From assembly GCF_049803795.1 (NCBI RefSeq), contig NZ_JBNAGJ010000002.1:310001-374000 (forward strand): a stretch of 64,000 nt of DNA, given 5' to 3'. Shown here piece after piece: positions 1-8,601 of the stretch. Under the pieces are notes generated by a model. The model was not told where the DNA came from. It made no database searches and saw nothing but the letters and a program-made list of their open reading frames with translations. A program made the translations under genes and the position numbers. Source of the DNA: Thalassobius sp002708925 (GTDB lineage: Bacteria > Pseudomonadota > Alphaproteobacteria > Rhodobacterales > Rhodobacteraceae). Positions within the stretch are counted from its first letter, which is position 1, and each line of letters opens with the position of its first letter.

Positions 1-1
1 T

Positions 2-3000
2 GTGATGAATAATGAGTTCTATGAGACTTTGGGTTACTGGCGTGCGTCGTTGGCAGATGGTGCATTGGGGCGGGGGCGCTTCAGGCAACGGGACCGGAAG
101 GAATTCATCGAACTGTCGAAAGACACGCTGCGCAATGGAGTGCTGCCTAAGAACCAGATCCGCAGGGCTTTTGAAGGACAGAAGCCGGACACCAAGATGG
201 TAGCCGTACAAATCTGGCCGATGGTCATGGCCCGGAGAACTTCCCACGGTGCAACTATATCCAATGGTTTTCCAGAAATCGTCGCACCTGTAGTAACAGA
301 GGCGACCATTGATAGAGACGGCAACATTCGCCCATCCCGAAACGTCATTGCGAGAGACCTGCTGAAGCCACTCCCTAACGATGTTTTTTCGCTCGGCACG
401 GTCGAAGATTTCGATACCTTTCTTTCGGCATCGCCCTTCTTGCCTGACGAAAACTCCTCTGTTTGGGAGCAATATCTAAAACACTGTCGTGCGATGCTTG
501 ATGCCGTATCTCCGGGTTGGCCAGCTGACGATAAAAATTATGTCTCTGCTGGCGTCGGGTTTATGGAGATTTCCGGAGAGGCCACCGCCGCTATCGCGCA
601 AGTTATCAGCCTATATGACACGCTGCTTGGTGAAAAACACAAAGCGCCGCTGTTGGAAAATCTGGCCAGGCCGTCTTCGGCCCAAAAGGAACTTTCCCCC
701 CAGACGGAAACGAACTTCATCAATCGACTGGGGCACGCCAGCGATGAATTTCCGCTCGCAGATCATCAACGTCAGGTTCTTTCATATCTCTCAACCGGAA
801 AACCCAGCGATGTGCTTGCTGTCAATGGGCCTCCTGGAACGGGTAAGACGACAATGCTCTTGTCGGCCATTGCGGATGCGTGGGTGCGCGCGGCGCTGCA
901 AGAAAGTACCCCACCTGTTATCGTCGCAGCGTCCACCAATAACCAGGCTGTAACAAACATTATCGACGCGTTCGGCAAGGACTTCTCCGAAGGCGAAGGC
1001 CCATTTGCGGGCCGTTGGTTGCCTGATCTCAGAAGCTATGGGTTGTTTCTTCCGGCAAAGTCAAAAGAGGCAGAGGCTGCTCGCCGGTATCAAACTGAGC
1101 GGCTCTTCATTGAATTAGAAAGCCATGATTATGTTCCCCGCGCCCGAGATGCATTTCTGGAGGCAGGGAAAACAGCATTTCCGGACCTTGAAAACCCGGA
1201 TGTGAAAGAGATCGTATCCTCCTTGCACACTCAGATTACTGAAGAGGTCGCAAAACTGTCTGATGCGAACAAGGCGCGGCACTGGGTTGAGGAGACAACA
1301 TCGAAAGTTGCCAGCCTGCTGGGCGACGATGCCGAGACAGCTTTGCAGCAACTGGCAGAAGCTATGCAGGATAGCGCAGCAGAGCTGGAATGCCACAAGG
1401 CTTGGGAATCCGGATGGGCCAAACATCATGCAGAGCAATCTGTCTTTCTCGCCATGTTCAGCTTTCTTCCGTCAGTGGCCCGGAAAAGAGTGATGAAAGG
1501 GCGTGTTGCACTGGAAGCCATCGGCTGCACGCTGGATTTCTCAGATAGTCGTTCGGTTGAAAACATCGGGAATAGCCTGCGAGATGCAGTTCGTGTTGCA
1601 CAGGAGGCTGCTCAATCCTCCGGTGCCAGATATGAGGCAGCCCGATCTGCGTTAGACAATCTAGATCAGGCACAGAGAGCATGGGCGCGCGCAACGGAAA
1701 ATCTTGGTGCGCCTGCCGTTCCAGCAGCGGATACGTTGGACGTCGATAGGTTTGCCGATTGCCACACCCGTTTTCATCTTTTCCGACTGGCTTGCCACTA
1801 TTGGGAGGGGCGGTGGCTTCTGGAAATGGAAGATAACCTGGACGATATCGTGGCGTCGCATCGGAAAACCGGACGGAAAACAATCGAACCACGCTGGCAT
1901 CGCCGTATGATGTTGACACCCTGTGCTGTCTCTACATTTGCGAGCTTGCCAGGCAAAATGAGCTTTGGCCTGAAGTCTGGCGGTGAATGGGGCACAGGTT
2001 ATTTGTTCGACTTCATTGATTTGCTGATTGTTGATGAAGCCGGGCAAGTCTTACCAGAGGTTGCGGCGCCGTCGTTTGCCTTAGCGAAGCGCGCCTTGGT
2101 CATTGGGGACACCCAACAGATCGAGCCGATCTCATCGGTGCCCAAAGCCGTCGATATCGGCAATCTGCAACGTGCGGGTTTTCTGAAAGAGACCTATGCT
2201 GAGACCGATTTGAACACACTGTCAGCAACTGGAATGCGTAGTGTTGACGGCAGTGTAATGCGTCTTGCCCAGCAAGCCTGCGCCTACGAGCCCTACCCGG
2301 AATTAGAGCGCGGGCTTTACCTGTTCGAGCATCGGCGCTGCTATGACGAAATCATCAATTTCAGCAACAAACTCTGCTACAAAGGATCGCTCAAACCGAT
2401 GCGAGGCAGTGCGCCCGCGGGGCGCGCTGTGCCGTCGATGGGTTACCTGCATATCGACGGGATGGCGTTAAGCTTCGGCGGCAGCCGCGCTAACGCGACT
2501 GAAGCTGCAACAATTGCAGACTGGCTTGCAGAAAAGCGGCAGGATCTTGAAGGCCAGTACAACAAAAAACTGGAAGAGATCGTCGGTGTCGTCACCCCCT
2601 TTGGGCGGCAGGTGCAAGAAATCAAACGCGCTTGTGCCGATCGGGGCATTGACGCGAAAATGACCGTTGGCACGGTTCATTCGCTTCAAGGGGCTGAGCG
2701 CCCAATCATCCTGTTTTCACCAGTCTATTCCAAACATGCCGACGGGCATTTCATCGACATGTCGCCAAGTATGCTGAACGTGACCGTGTCGCGTGCAAAA
2801 GACAGCTTCCTTGTGTTCGGTGACATGGACGTATTTTCGTCGGCTGCGAAGGGTACGCCCAGATCGGTCTTGGCTGAGTGCCTGTTCTCTCAGAGCGATG
2901 GGGGGCTTGAGTTTACTGCGCAGCCGCGCCCTGATCTTCAGGATTCAAGTCACCCGCTTTCGACACTAAGAGACGCAGAAGAACACGATCGGTTCCTAAA

Positions 3001-3421
3001 AAAGGCCCTGTCCACAGCCCGCAAAATAACCATTGTCAGCCCGTGGATCATTGCCTCAACAATGAAACGTGCTGGGCTGCTCGATGCCTTCCAAAGTGCG
3101 GTGGCGCGCGGAGCAGAAATCGATGTTTTCGCGGATCCTCTTTTGAACCAGCTTAAATACGATAACGGCGTGACACAGTTGGAAGCGGCAAAATCTGCGT
3201 TGCAGGATGTGGGCGTTCGCATTCATGAGGTGCAGCAACTGCATAGTAAGATTGTCATCGTTGACGCTAATCTTCTGTGCATCGGATCCTACAACTGGCT
3301 GAGCGCTGACCGAAAAGGCCGATATGCCCGCCATGAAACGTCGATCGTCTACAACGGCGCGCATCTGCAAAACGAGATTGACGTCATCAGGCAAAGCCTA
3401 GATGCCCGCGAGAAACGCTAA
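2..3421 (+). CDS. Helicase-PLD nuclease fusion, candidate MkoC (type II Mokosh anti-phage defence)
   Basis: This 1139-residue protein joins a superfamily 1 helicase to a phospholipase-D nuclease domain. Walker A GPPGTGKTT is at residues 276-284. A helical, probably coiled insert follows (about 390-600), then Walker B VDEAG near 678, motif V-like HSLQGAERP near 896 and motif VI-like VSRAKDSF near 930. The C-terminus has one HxK(x4)D motif: H1081, K1083, D1088. A single HKD motif implies an active site built by dimerisation. COG1112-like helicase plus PLD in one chain is the reported layout of MkoC, which is thought to act on phage RNA or nucleic acid. The gene is visibly AT-richer than its neighbours and ends beside a tRNA-Met gene, which suggests transfer. 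The start is uncertain: GTG at 2 or ATG at 5, and the window edge could hide a longer N-terminus. An uncharacterised helicase-nuclease outside the Mokosh clade is the main alternative. Confidence 0.8.
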   Translation: MMNNEFYETLGYWRASLADGALGRGRFRQRDRKEFIELSKDTLRNGVLPKNQIRRAFEGQKPDTKMVAVQIWPMVMARRTSHGATISNGFPEIVAPVVTEATIDRDGNIRPSRNVIARDLLKPLPNDVFSLGTVEDFDTFLSASPFLPDENSSVWEQYLKHCRAMLDAVSPGWPADDKNYVSAGVGFMEISGEATAAIAQVISLYDTLLGEKHKAPLLENLARPSSAQKELSPQTETNFINRLGHASDEFPLADHQRQVLSYLSTGKPSDVLAVNGPPGTGKTTMLLSAIADAWVRAALQESTPPVIVAASTNNQAVTNIIDAFGKDFSEGEGPFAGRWLPDLRSYGLFLPAKSKEAEAARRYQTERLFIELESHDYVPRARDAFLEAGKTAFPDLENPDVKEIVSSLHTQITEEVAKLSDANKARHWVEETTSKVASLLGDDAETALQQLAEAMQDSAAELECHKAWESGWAKHHAEQSVFLAMFSFLPSVARKRVMKGRVALEAIGCTLDFSDSRSVENIGNSLRDAVRVAQEAAQSSGARYEAARSALDNLDQAQRAWARATENLGAPAVPAADTLDVDRFADCHTRFHLFRLACHYWEGRWLLEMEDNLDDIVASHRKTGRKTIEPRWHRRMMLTPCAVSTFASLPGKMSFGLKSGGEWGTGYLFDFIDLLIVDEAGQVLPEVAAPSFALAKRALVIGDTQQIEPISSVPKAVDIGNLQRAGFLKETYAETDLNTLSATGMRSVDGSVMRLAQQACAYEPYPELERGLYLFEHRRCYDEIINFSNKLCYKGSLKPMRGSAPAGRAVPSMGYLHIDGMALSFGGSRANATEAATIADWLAEKRQDLEGQYNKKLEEIVGVVTPFGRQVQEIKRACADRGIDAKMTVGTVHSLQGAERPIILFSPVYSKHADGHFIDMSPSMLNVTVSRAKDSFLVFGDMDVFSSAAKGTPRSVLAECLFSQSDGGLEFTAQPRPDLQDSSHPLSTLRDAEEHDRFLKKALSTARKITIVSPWIIASTMKRAGLLDAFQSAVARGAEIDVFADPLLNQLKYDNGVTQLEAAKSALQDVGVRIHEVQQLHSKIVIVDANLLCIGSYNWLSADRKGRYARHETSIVYNGAHLQNEIDVIRQSLDAREKR

Positions 3422-3621
3422 CGCCTCCGCCAAATTTCGTGTCATCTTGCATCTCGCGTGCCGGGCGGCACCCGACTTGGCCATTTGAGCGCTATTTCAA
3501 GAGCACAACATGCCGCTGTGCGGGCGGATATGCTGGGCTAGTGCCGCGAAAATGGCATACGCACCGCTGGTTTGACCTGCCCTTCAAGGCCTTAGCGATT
3601 TTTGATGCGAAGTAGGAGTAA
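3422..3621. other. Gene-free gap between helicase-PLD gene and tRNA-Met 3' end
   Basis: No convincing reading frame or RNA is visible. A short inverted repeat (GTGCCG/GCGGCAC, 3459-3472) follows the helicase stop but has no T-tract, so it is a poor terminator. If the helicase gene arrived on an element that inserted at the tRNA 3' end, the junction would lie at or near 3622. No second copy of the tRNA end is seen inside the window. Confidence 0.5.
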
Positions 3622-3698
3622 TGGTGGCGGTACAGGGACTTGAACCCCGGACACGCGGATTATGATTCCGCTGCTCTAACCAACTGAGCTATACCGCC
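3622..3698 (-). tRNA. tRNA-Met (anticodon CAT), elongator type
   Basis: Reading the minus strand gives a 77-nt cloverleaf with an acceptor stem starting GGCGGTA, a D-arm with AGCTCAGTTGGTTAGAGC, and an anticodon stem GCGGA/TCCGC enclosing the loop ATCATAA (anticodon CAT). The T-arm carries GGTTCAAGTCC and the gene ends with encoded CCA (TGG at 3622-3624 on plus). The body matches alphaproteobacterial elongator tRNA-Met rather than initiator tRNA. tRNA-Ile2 (CAT) is less likely on overall sequence. Confidence 0.95.
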
Positions 3699-3777
3699 GA
3701 AAGTGGACGCGAAATACGAAAGCCGCGCGCCCGCGTCAAGACCGAAAACACAGATTCCCGAGGTTTTTTCCCCGCAT

Positions 3778-4473
3778 TCAGACCGAGACCGCTTGCACCA
3801 GTTCTTCGCGGGTCAATTCGGATTTGGCACCCTGTTTGAGAACCTCTCCGCGGCGCATCACCACGAACTGATCGGCCAGCCCATAGGCGAAATCGAAATA
3901 TTGCTCGACCAGCACGATGGCCATGTTGCCCTGATCGCGCAGGTACTCGATCACGCGGCCGATCTGCTGGATGATATTGGGCTGGATGCCCTCGGTCGGT
4001 TCGTCCAGCAGCAGCAGCTTGGGTTTGGTGATCATCGCGCGGGCGATGGCCAGCTGCTGCTGCTGCCCGCCGGACAGATCGCCGCCCCGGCGGTGCAGGA
4101 AATCCCTGAGGATCGGGAACAGCTCGAACACTTCATCGGGGATAAAATGTTCCGAGCGCGGCAGGCAAACAAACCCCGTTTCCAGGTTTTCGCGCACCGT
4201 CAGCAGCGGGAATATATCGCGCCCTTGCGGCACATAGCCCACACCCTTGCGCGCCAGCGCGTGGGCGGGCAGTTTGCCGATCTGCTCGCCGTCCAGCTCC
4301 AGCCCCCCGCCAGATCGCGGATGCGTGCCGGAAATAGCCTTCAGCAGGCTGGTTTTGCCCACGCCATTGGTGCCCATCACGCAGGTCACCTGCCCCACAT
4401 CGGCCTGCATTGAGATACCGTTCAGGATTTGCGAGCTGCCATAATGCAGGGTCAGATTTTCAGTCTTCAGCAT
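3778..4473 (-). CDS. urtE: Urea ABC transporter ATP-binding protein UrtE
   Basis: A 231-residue LivF-type ATPase that drives urea import on the inner face of the cytoplasmic membrane. Walker A GTNGVGKTS is near residues 34-42, the ABC signature LSGGQQQQLAIARA is in mid-protein, and Walker B LLLDEPTEGIQP follows. The phrase TEGIQPNII is typical of UrtE and separates it from LivF paralogues such as the one at 59.8 kb. It is the last gene of urtABCDE, starting 3 bp after urtD, so one transcript is likely. Confidence 0.93.
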   Translation of the reverse strand: MLKTENLTLHYGSSQILNGISMQADVGQVTCVMGTNGVGKTSLLKAISGTHPRSGGGLELDGEQIGKLPAHALARKGVGYVPQGRDIFPLLTVRENLETGFVCLPRSEHFIPDEVFELFPILRDFLHRRGGDLSGGQQQQLAIARAMITKPKLLLLDEPTEGIQPNIIQQIGRVIEYLRDQGNMAIVLVEQYFDFAYGLADQFVVMRRGEVLKQGAKSELTREELVQAVSV

Positions 4474-4476
4474 GAT

Positions 4477-5217
4477 TCAGCGCCCCAAATAGACATCAAT
4501 GACGTCCTGATTCTGTGTCACATGGTCCAACGAGCCCTCGGCCAGAACGCTGCCTTCGTGCAGCACGGTGACCTTGCAATTCAGGCGGCGGACGAACTCC
4601 ATGTCGTGTTCCACGACGACGACGGCGCGGGTTTTCGCGGCCTCGACCAGGATGTCGGTGGTGTGTTCGCGTTCGGACAGAGTCATCCCCGCGGCCGGTT
4701 CATCCACCAGCAAAAGGCGCGGTTCCTGCGCCAGCAGCATCCCGATTTCCAGCCACTGTTTTTGCCCGTGCGACAGCTCGCCCGATTTGCGGTCCAGCTC
4801 GTCTGTGAGGCCGATTTCGCTGGCCAGTTCCTCGACCTTGCCCAGATCCTTGAACTTGGGTTTGAAGGTCAGCACCTGCCAGGGCGAGCGATCATTTTTC
4901 AGCGCCATCAACAGGTTATCGAAAACCGACTGATCCTCGAATACGGTGGGGCGCTGGAATTTGCGGCCCACGCCCGCGCGGGCGATCCTGGCCTCGGACA
5001 TTTTCAGCAAGGACTGGGATTTTTCGCCCCACAGCACCCGGCCCTCGTCTGGTTTCGTCTTGCCGGTGATGATGTCCATGAATGTCGTCTTACCGGCCCC
5101 GTTCGGGCCGATGATGGCGCGCATCTCGGCGCTGCCGATCTGGAAGGACAGGTTGTTGATCGCCTTGAACCCGTCAAAGCTGACGGAGACGCCGGAGACC
5201 TCTAGCAGAGTGCTCAT
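4477..5217 (-). CDS. urtD: Urea ABC transporter ATP-binding protein UrtD
   Basis: A 246-residue LivG-type ATPase, partner of UrtE. Walker A GPNGAGKTTF is near 37-46. The signature region LSHGQKQWLEIGMLL carries the Trp-Leu-Glu seen in UrtD, and Walker B LLLVDEPAAGMTLSE follows. It overlaps the urtC stop by 4 bp, so translation is probably coupled, and it precedes urtE by 3 bp. Length is normal for the family. Confidence 0.93.
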   Translation of the reverse strand: MSTLLEVSGVSVSFDGFKAINNLSFQIGSAEMRAIIGPNGAGKTTFMDIITGKTKPDEGRVLWGEKSQSLLKMSEARIARAGVGRKFQRPTVFEDQSVFDNLLMALKNDRSPWQVLTFKPKFKDLGKVEELASEIGLTDELDRKSGELSHGQKQWLEIGMLLAQEPRLLLVDEPAAGMTLSEREHTTDILVEAAKTRAVVVVEHDMEFVRRLNCKVTVLHEGSVLAEGSLDHVTQNQDVIDVYLGR

Positions 5218-6446
5218 TCCTGGGCCTCCTTTTCCTGCAATGATCCGGCATCCGGGCCCAGCGGCTGGCCGTGACGGCGCGGCGCGGCGACGCCTTGCAG
5301 CAGGTCGAACAGCCCGCCGATGCCCTTGGGCGCGAACAGCGTGACCAGCACAAAGCTAAGCCCCAGCACCACCTGCCACCAGTCCACCCAGTCGATCGTG
5401 TAGACCCCCAGCGGAATGGACGGCGCCTGCCCCCCGGTGAACCACGTGGACACCAGCGACACGAAAGCCGCGCCAATCACGGCCCCATACAGCCGCCCAC
5501 GCCCGCCAATGGCCACCCAGACGGCCAGGTAGATCGAGGCAATGGGCGCGATTTCAGCCGGGTTGATGATTCCGGCCTGCGGATAATACAGCGCGCCGGC
5601 GATACCCGCGATCATCGCGGTCAGCACGAAAATGAACAGCTTATACCCCTCGACCGAGTAGCCCAGGAAACGCACGCGCTGTTCGTCGTCGCGGATGCCT
5701 CGGATCACGCTGCCGAATTTTCCGGACACGACCCAGGCGGCCAGAACGTAGCCCAGCCCCAGCGCCAAAGCGGACACCCAGAAGAACCAGATGGACACGG
5801 TTGCCTGCGGCACGTCATCCAGGCCGGGCAGGTTTTGCAGGCCCGACAGACCGTTATTGCCGCGCAGCCCGCTGTCGTTCTGAAACAGATACAGCGACAA
5901 GGCCAGCGTCATGGCTTGGGTCAGGATCGACAGGTAAACGCCGGTGACGCGGCTGCGGAAGGCCAGCCAGCCAAAGACCAGCGCCAGCAGCCCCGGCACC
6001 AGCACCACCAAAGCCAGCTGAATCGCCAGACTGTCGGCAAAGGCCCAAACCAGCGGGAATTCCGAGCTGCCGACCACGCCGAAAATCTGTGTGCCGATGG
6101 CGTCCACGATCTCTTGGGGGGTAGGGGGGATTTCCGCATTGGCCATCGAGCTTTCGACGATGCCGCGGGTGCGTTCGTACATCAGCCACATGCCGATCAT
6201 ATAGCCGCCCAGCCCGAAGAAGGCGAAATGGCCCAGGCTGAGGATACCGCAATAGCCCCAGACCAGATCCATCGCGATGGCAATGAGGCACAGGCACAGG
6301 GTCTTACCCAGGGTTTTGACGAAGGAGGTAGAGAGCAGCGACGCACCGGTGGCCTCGGACATGAGGGTGACGGTCAGGGTAAAGAGCGCGAGGATACCCA
6401 GGAAGATCAGAACCGAAGGGTTCCGCATGATGAAGGTATTTTTCAT
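5214..6446 (-). CDS. urtC: Urea ABC transporter permease UrtC
   Basis: A 410-residue LivM-type permease that pairs with UrtB to form the urea channel. The sequence is rich in long hydrophobic helices. The conserved permease stretch DLVWGYCGILSLGHFAFFGLGG lies near residues 60-80, and the cytoplasmic coupling loop IRDDEQRVRFLGY near 270-285 contacts the ATPases. A gap of 117 bp separates it from urtB and holds a copy of a dispersed GC-hairpin repeat. It overlaps urtD by 4 bp. Confidence 0.92.
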   Translation of the reverse strand: MKNTFIMRNPSVLIFLGILALFTLTVTLMSEATGASLLSTSFVKTLGKTLCLCLIAIAMDLVWGYCGILSLGHFAFFGLGGYMIGMWLMYERTRGIVESSMANAEIPPTPQEIVDAIGTQIFGVVGSSEFPLVWAFADSLAIQLALVVLVPGLLALVFGWLAFRSRVTGVYLSILTQAMTLALSLYLFQNDSGLRGNNGLSGLQNLPGLDDVPQATVSIWFFWVSALALGLGYVLAAWVVSGKFGSVIRGIRDDEQRVRFLGYSVEGYKLFIFVLTAMIAGIAGALYYPQAGIINPAEIAPIASIYLAVWVAIGGRGRLYGAVIGAAFVSLVSTWFTGGQAPSIPLGVYTIDWVDWWQVVLGLSFVLVTLFAPKGIGGLFDLLQGVAAPRRHGQPLGPDAGSLQEKEAQE

Positions 6447-6501
6447 GGCTTTGACCCGTTTTCAGTGTGGCGGCGGAGGGCCTGTTCCTCAGGCGCGCGG
6501 C

Positions 6502-6549
6502 GGGGGGCCTGCCCCCCGGACCCCCCGGAGTATTTTGACCAGAAAGAAG
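6502..6549 (+). repeat. Dispersed intergenic repeat, copy 1 (GC hairpin plus GGAGTATTTT core)
   Basis: It sits in the urtC-urtB gap. A perfect GGGGGG-CCTG-CCCCCC hairpin (6502-6517) precedes the core GGAGTATTTT-N4-A-N-AAAGAAG (6527-6549). The same 23-nt core, with the same internal spacing, recurs on the minus strand at 59716-59738. I recognise sequences of this style from many intergenic regions of Rhodobacteraceae genomes, but the function is unknown. Confidence 0.7.
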
Positions 6550-6563
6550 CGCAGTGGTGCATG

Positions 6564-8519
6564 TCAGTCTCCTGCTGCGCGACCCTTGAGGGCGATGATG
6601 CCTCGGGGACGGAACTGGATGAAGATGATGATAAAGATGATCATGTAGGTTTGGGCGGCCAGGGTATTGGAGGGGTTCAGCCACTCGATCCCTTTTTGCA
6701 GGAAGCCGATCATCGCGGCACCGGCCAAGGTGCCCCAGATGTTGCCGACACCGCCGACGACCACTGTCATGAAGCTTTGGACGATGTAATCGCTGCCCAG
6801 TTCCGAGGTGACCTTGGCGAAGAGGCCAATGGCGACGCCCGCGATGCCCGCGATGCCCGAGCCGAGACCGAAGGTGAGCATGTTCACGCGGTCTTTGTTA
6901 ATGCCCATGCTGGAAGCCATCCGCGGGTTTTGCGTGACGGCGCGGGTTTCCAGGCCCAGGCGGGTGCGTTTCATGATGAACAGGAACACGCCCAGGAAGA
7001 TCAGCGCCAGCACGAAGATCGCAATGCGGATATAGCTGATGGAGACCACATCATTCATCACCCAGGCGCCATCCAGCCAGGCAGGTGAGGTCAGCGGGCG
7101 GGCCTGCGTGCCGAAGATATTCTTGGCGATCTGTTGCAACGCGATGGAGATGCCGAAGGTGGCCAGCAGGGTTTCCAGCGGACGGTTATAGAGCCAGCGG
7201 ATCACCAGGCGCTCCATTGCGACACCGGCGGCGAAGGTCACGGCAAAGGCCAGCGGGATCGCGACGATGATGGACACGGTGTAATCGGGGATGATCTGCT
7301 GCACCACATAGCCGGTGTAGGCGCCCATCATGATGAATTCGCCATGGGCCATGTTGATCACGCCCATCACGCCAAAGGTAATCGCCAGGCCAATGGCAGC
7401 CAGGAAGTAGATCGAGGCCAGCGACAGCGCGTCCAGCCCCAGATCCAGCGCCTGGTTCATGCCGACGCGCAATTCAATGGATTTCAGGGCCTCGGAGGCG
7501 GCATTGGTAATGGCCTTGGCCGGTTCGTCATAGACATCGGCAAAGCTGTGCGCGGCCAGCGCAGCCTGAACATCCGCCGCCGTCGGCGCGGGCGGGACAG
7601 TGCCAGCTGCGGCCAGGGCGGTGTAGGCGCGGGTGCGGGCGGCCTGTGTGTTCAGCTGCGCCACGGGGATTCCACCGACCTGCCCCTCGATAATATTGGC
7701 GGCTAGGGCGGCGCGCACTTCGCCGGGGGCAATCAGGGCGGGGGCCAATCCGGCTGAGACCAGCAGCTCATAGGCCTCGGGCTGCGGCAGGGCATCGCTG
7801 CCCGGCTGAAGCACGGTGGCGATATTCAGCGTGTCGTCAACCGTGCCCGCAAAGGCCATGCGTTTCGTCGTTAGCAGCGGGTTCAGCGTGGCGCGGACGT
7901 CCACGCCCAGATCGGTATCAAATGCGTTGATTGCGACGATCCGGTTGGACAGTTCCGTGTCGTAAGCGATGGTCAGCAGGCGCTCCAGACGGCGTTTCTT
8001 GGCCTGCAATTCGGGGTCGGGCTCGTTGGCGATGGCCTTGCGCAGCGGGGTCAGATGCTCGGGCGCGGGGTCGCGCTCGATCGAGATCACCGCATCCCAA
8101 CGCCGCGCCGGATCGGGGTCAGACAGCTGGAACTGCACCAGCGCGGTGCCGATCAGCGCGCGGATGCCGCTGTTTGGCTTCAGCTGTTTCAACTGTTTCT
8201 TGGGGTATTCGCCGACAACCTGTCCGGTTTCGAAATCCGTCAGCCGGTAGTCTTTCGAGGGCAGCTTCTCTCCGACAAAGAACAGCCCGTCTGCCTTGCG
8301 TTGCCACATGTTTTTGGCTTGCCAGGTTTCCAGAACGGTCTGCGCCTGAGGCAGGCCACTGCTGGCCAGGGCATCAATCGCGGGCTGGATGGTCTTGCGC
8401 GAGCTTTTCTCGATCACGCTGCGATATTGTTGCAGAAGATCCTGCACCGGACCGGCGGCGGCCTGCATCGGCAGGGCAAGCATCACCAGTGCGAGCAAGA
8501 GAGAGAGAAGGTGCCGCAT
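6564..8519 (-). CDS. urtB: Urea ABC transporter permease UrtB (long form)
   Basis: A 651-residue LivH-type permease. A signal peptide (residues about 1-22, ending MQAAAG) is followed by about 330 residues of Ala-rich helical sequence, predicted periplasmic. The membrane domain begins near residue 355, with the LivH signature GVMGVINMAHGEFIMMGAYTG. Ordinary LivH proteins are near 300 residues; the N-terminal extension is a known feature of proteobacterial UrtB and may dock UrtA or the membrane face. It lies 82 bp after urtA, behind a stable hairpin. Confidence 0.92.
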   Translation of the reverse strand: MRHLLSLLLALVMLALPMQAAAGPVQDLLQQYRSVIEKSSRKTIQPAIDALASSGLPQAQTVLETWQAKNMWQRKADGLFFVGEKLPSKDYRLTDFETGQVVGEYPKKQLKQLKPNSGIRALIGTALVQFQLSDPDPARRWDAVISIERDPAPEHLTPLRKAIANEPDPELQAKKRRLERLLTIAYDTELSNRIVAINAFDTDLGVDVRATLNPLLTTKRMAFAGTVDDTLNIATVLQPGSDALPQPEAYELLVSAGLAPALIAPGEVRAALAANIIEGQVGGIPVAQLNTQAARTRAYTALAAAGTVPPAPTAADVQAALAAHSFADVYDEPAKAITNAASEALKSIELRVGMNQALDLGLDALSLASIYFLAAIGLAITFGVMGVINMAHGEFIMMGAYTGYVVQQIIPDYTVSIIVAIPLAFAVTFAAGVAMERLVIRWLYNRPLETLLATFGISIALQQIAKNIFGTQARPLTSPAWLDGAWVMNDVVSISYIRIAIFVLALIFLGVFLFIMKRTRLGLETRAVTQNPRMASSMGINKDRVNMLTFGLGSGIAGIAGVAIGLFAKVTSELGSDYIVQSFMTVVVGGVGNIWGTLAGAAMIGFLQKGIEWLNPSNTLAAQTYMIIFIIIFIQFRPRGIIALKGRAAGD

Positions 8520-8559
8520 ACCAGGAGATCCGCGAATGTAAGGGTCGTGTTTGGGGAAT

Positions 8560-8583
8560 GAAGGGGGCGCGCCCGCCCCCTTC
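8560..8583 (-). other. Intercistronic hairpin between urtA and urtB
   Basis: A 10-bp perfect stem (GAAGGGGGCG / CGCCCCCTTC) with a CGCC loop and no T-tract. Hairpins after a binding-protein gene commonly protect its mRNA or attenuate read-through, giving more UrtA than permease. That role is inferred. Confidence 0.6.
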
Positions 8584-8601
8584 GGCAGTCACAGAGACAG
8601 A

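Noticed and set aside
5271..7088. A 605-codon frame antisense to urtC and urtB
   Set aside because: It crosses two clear permease genes and reads as Asp/His/Gln-rich noise.
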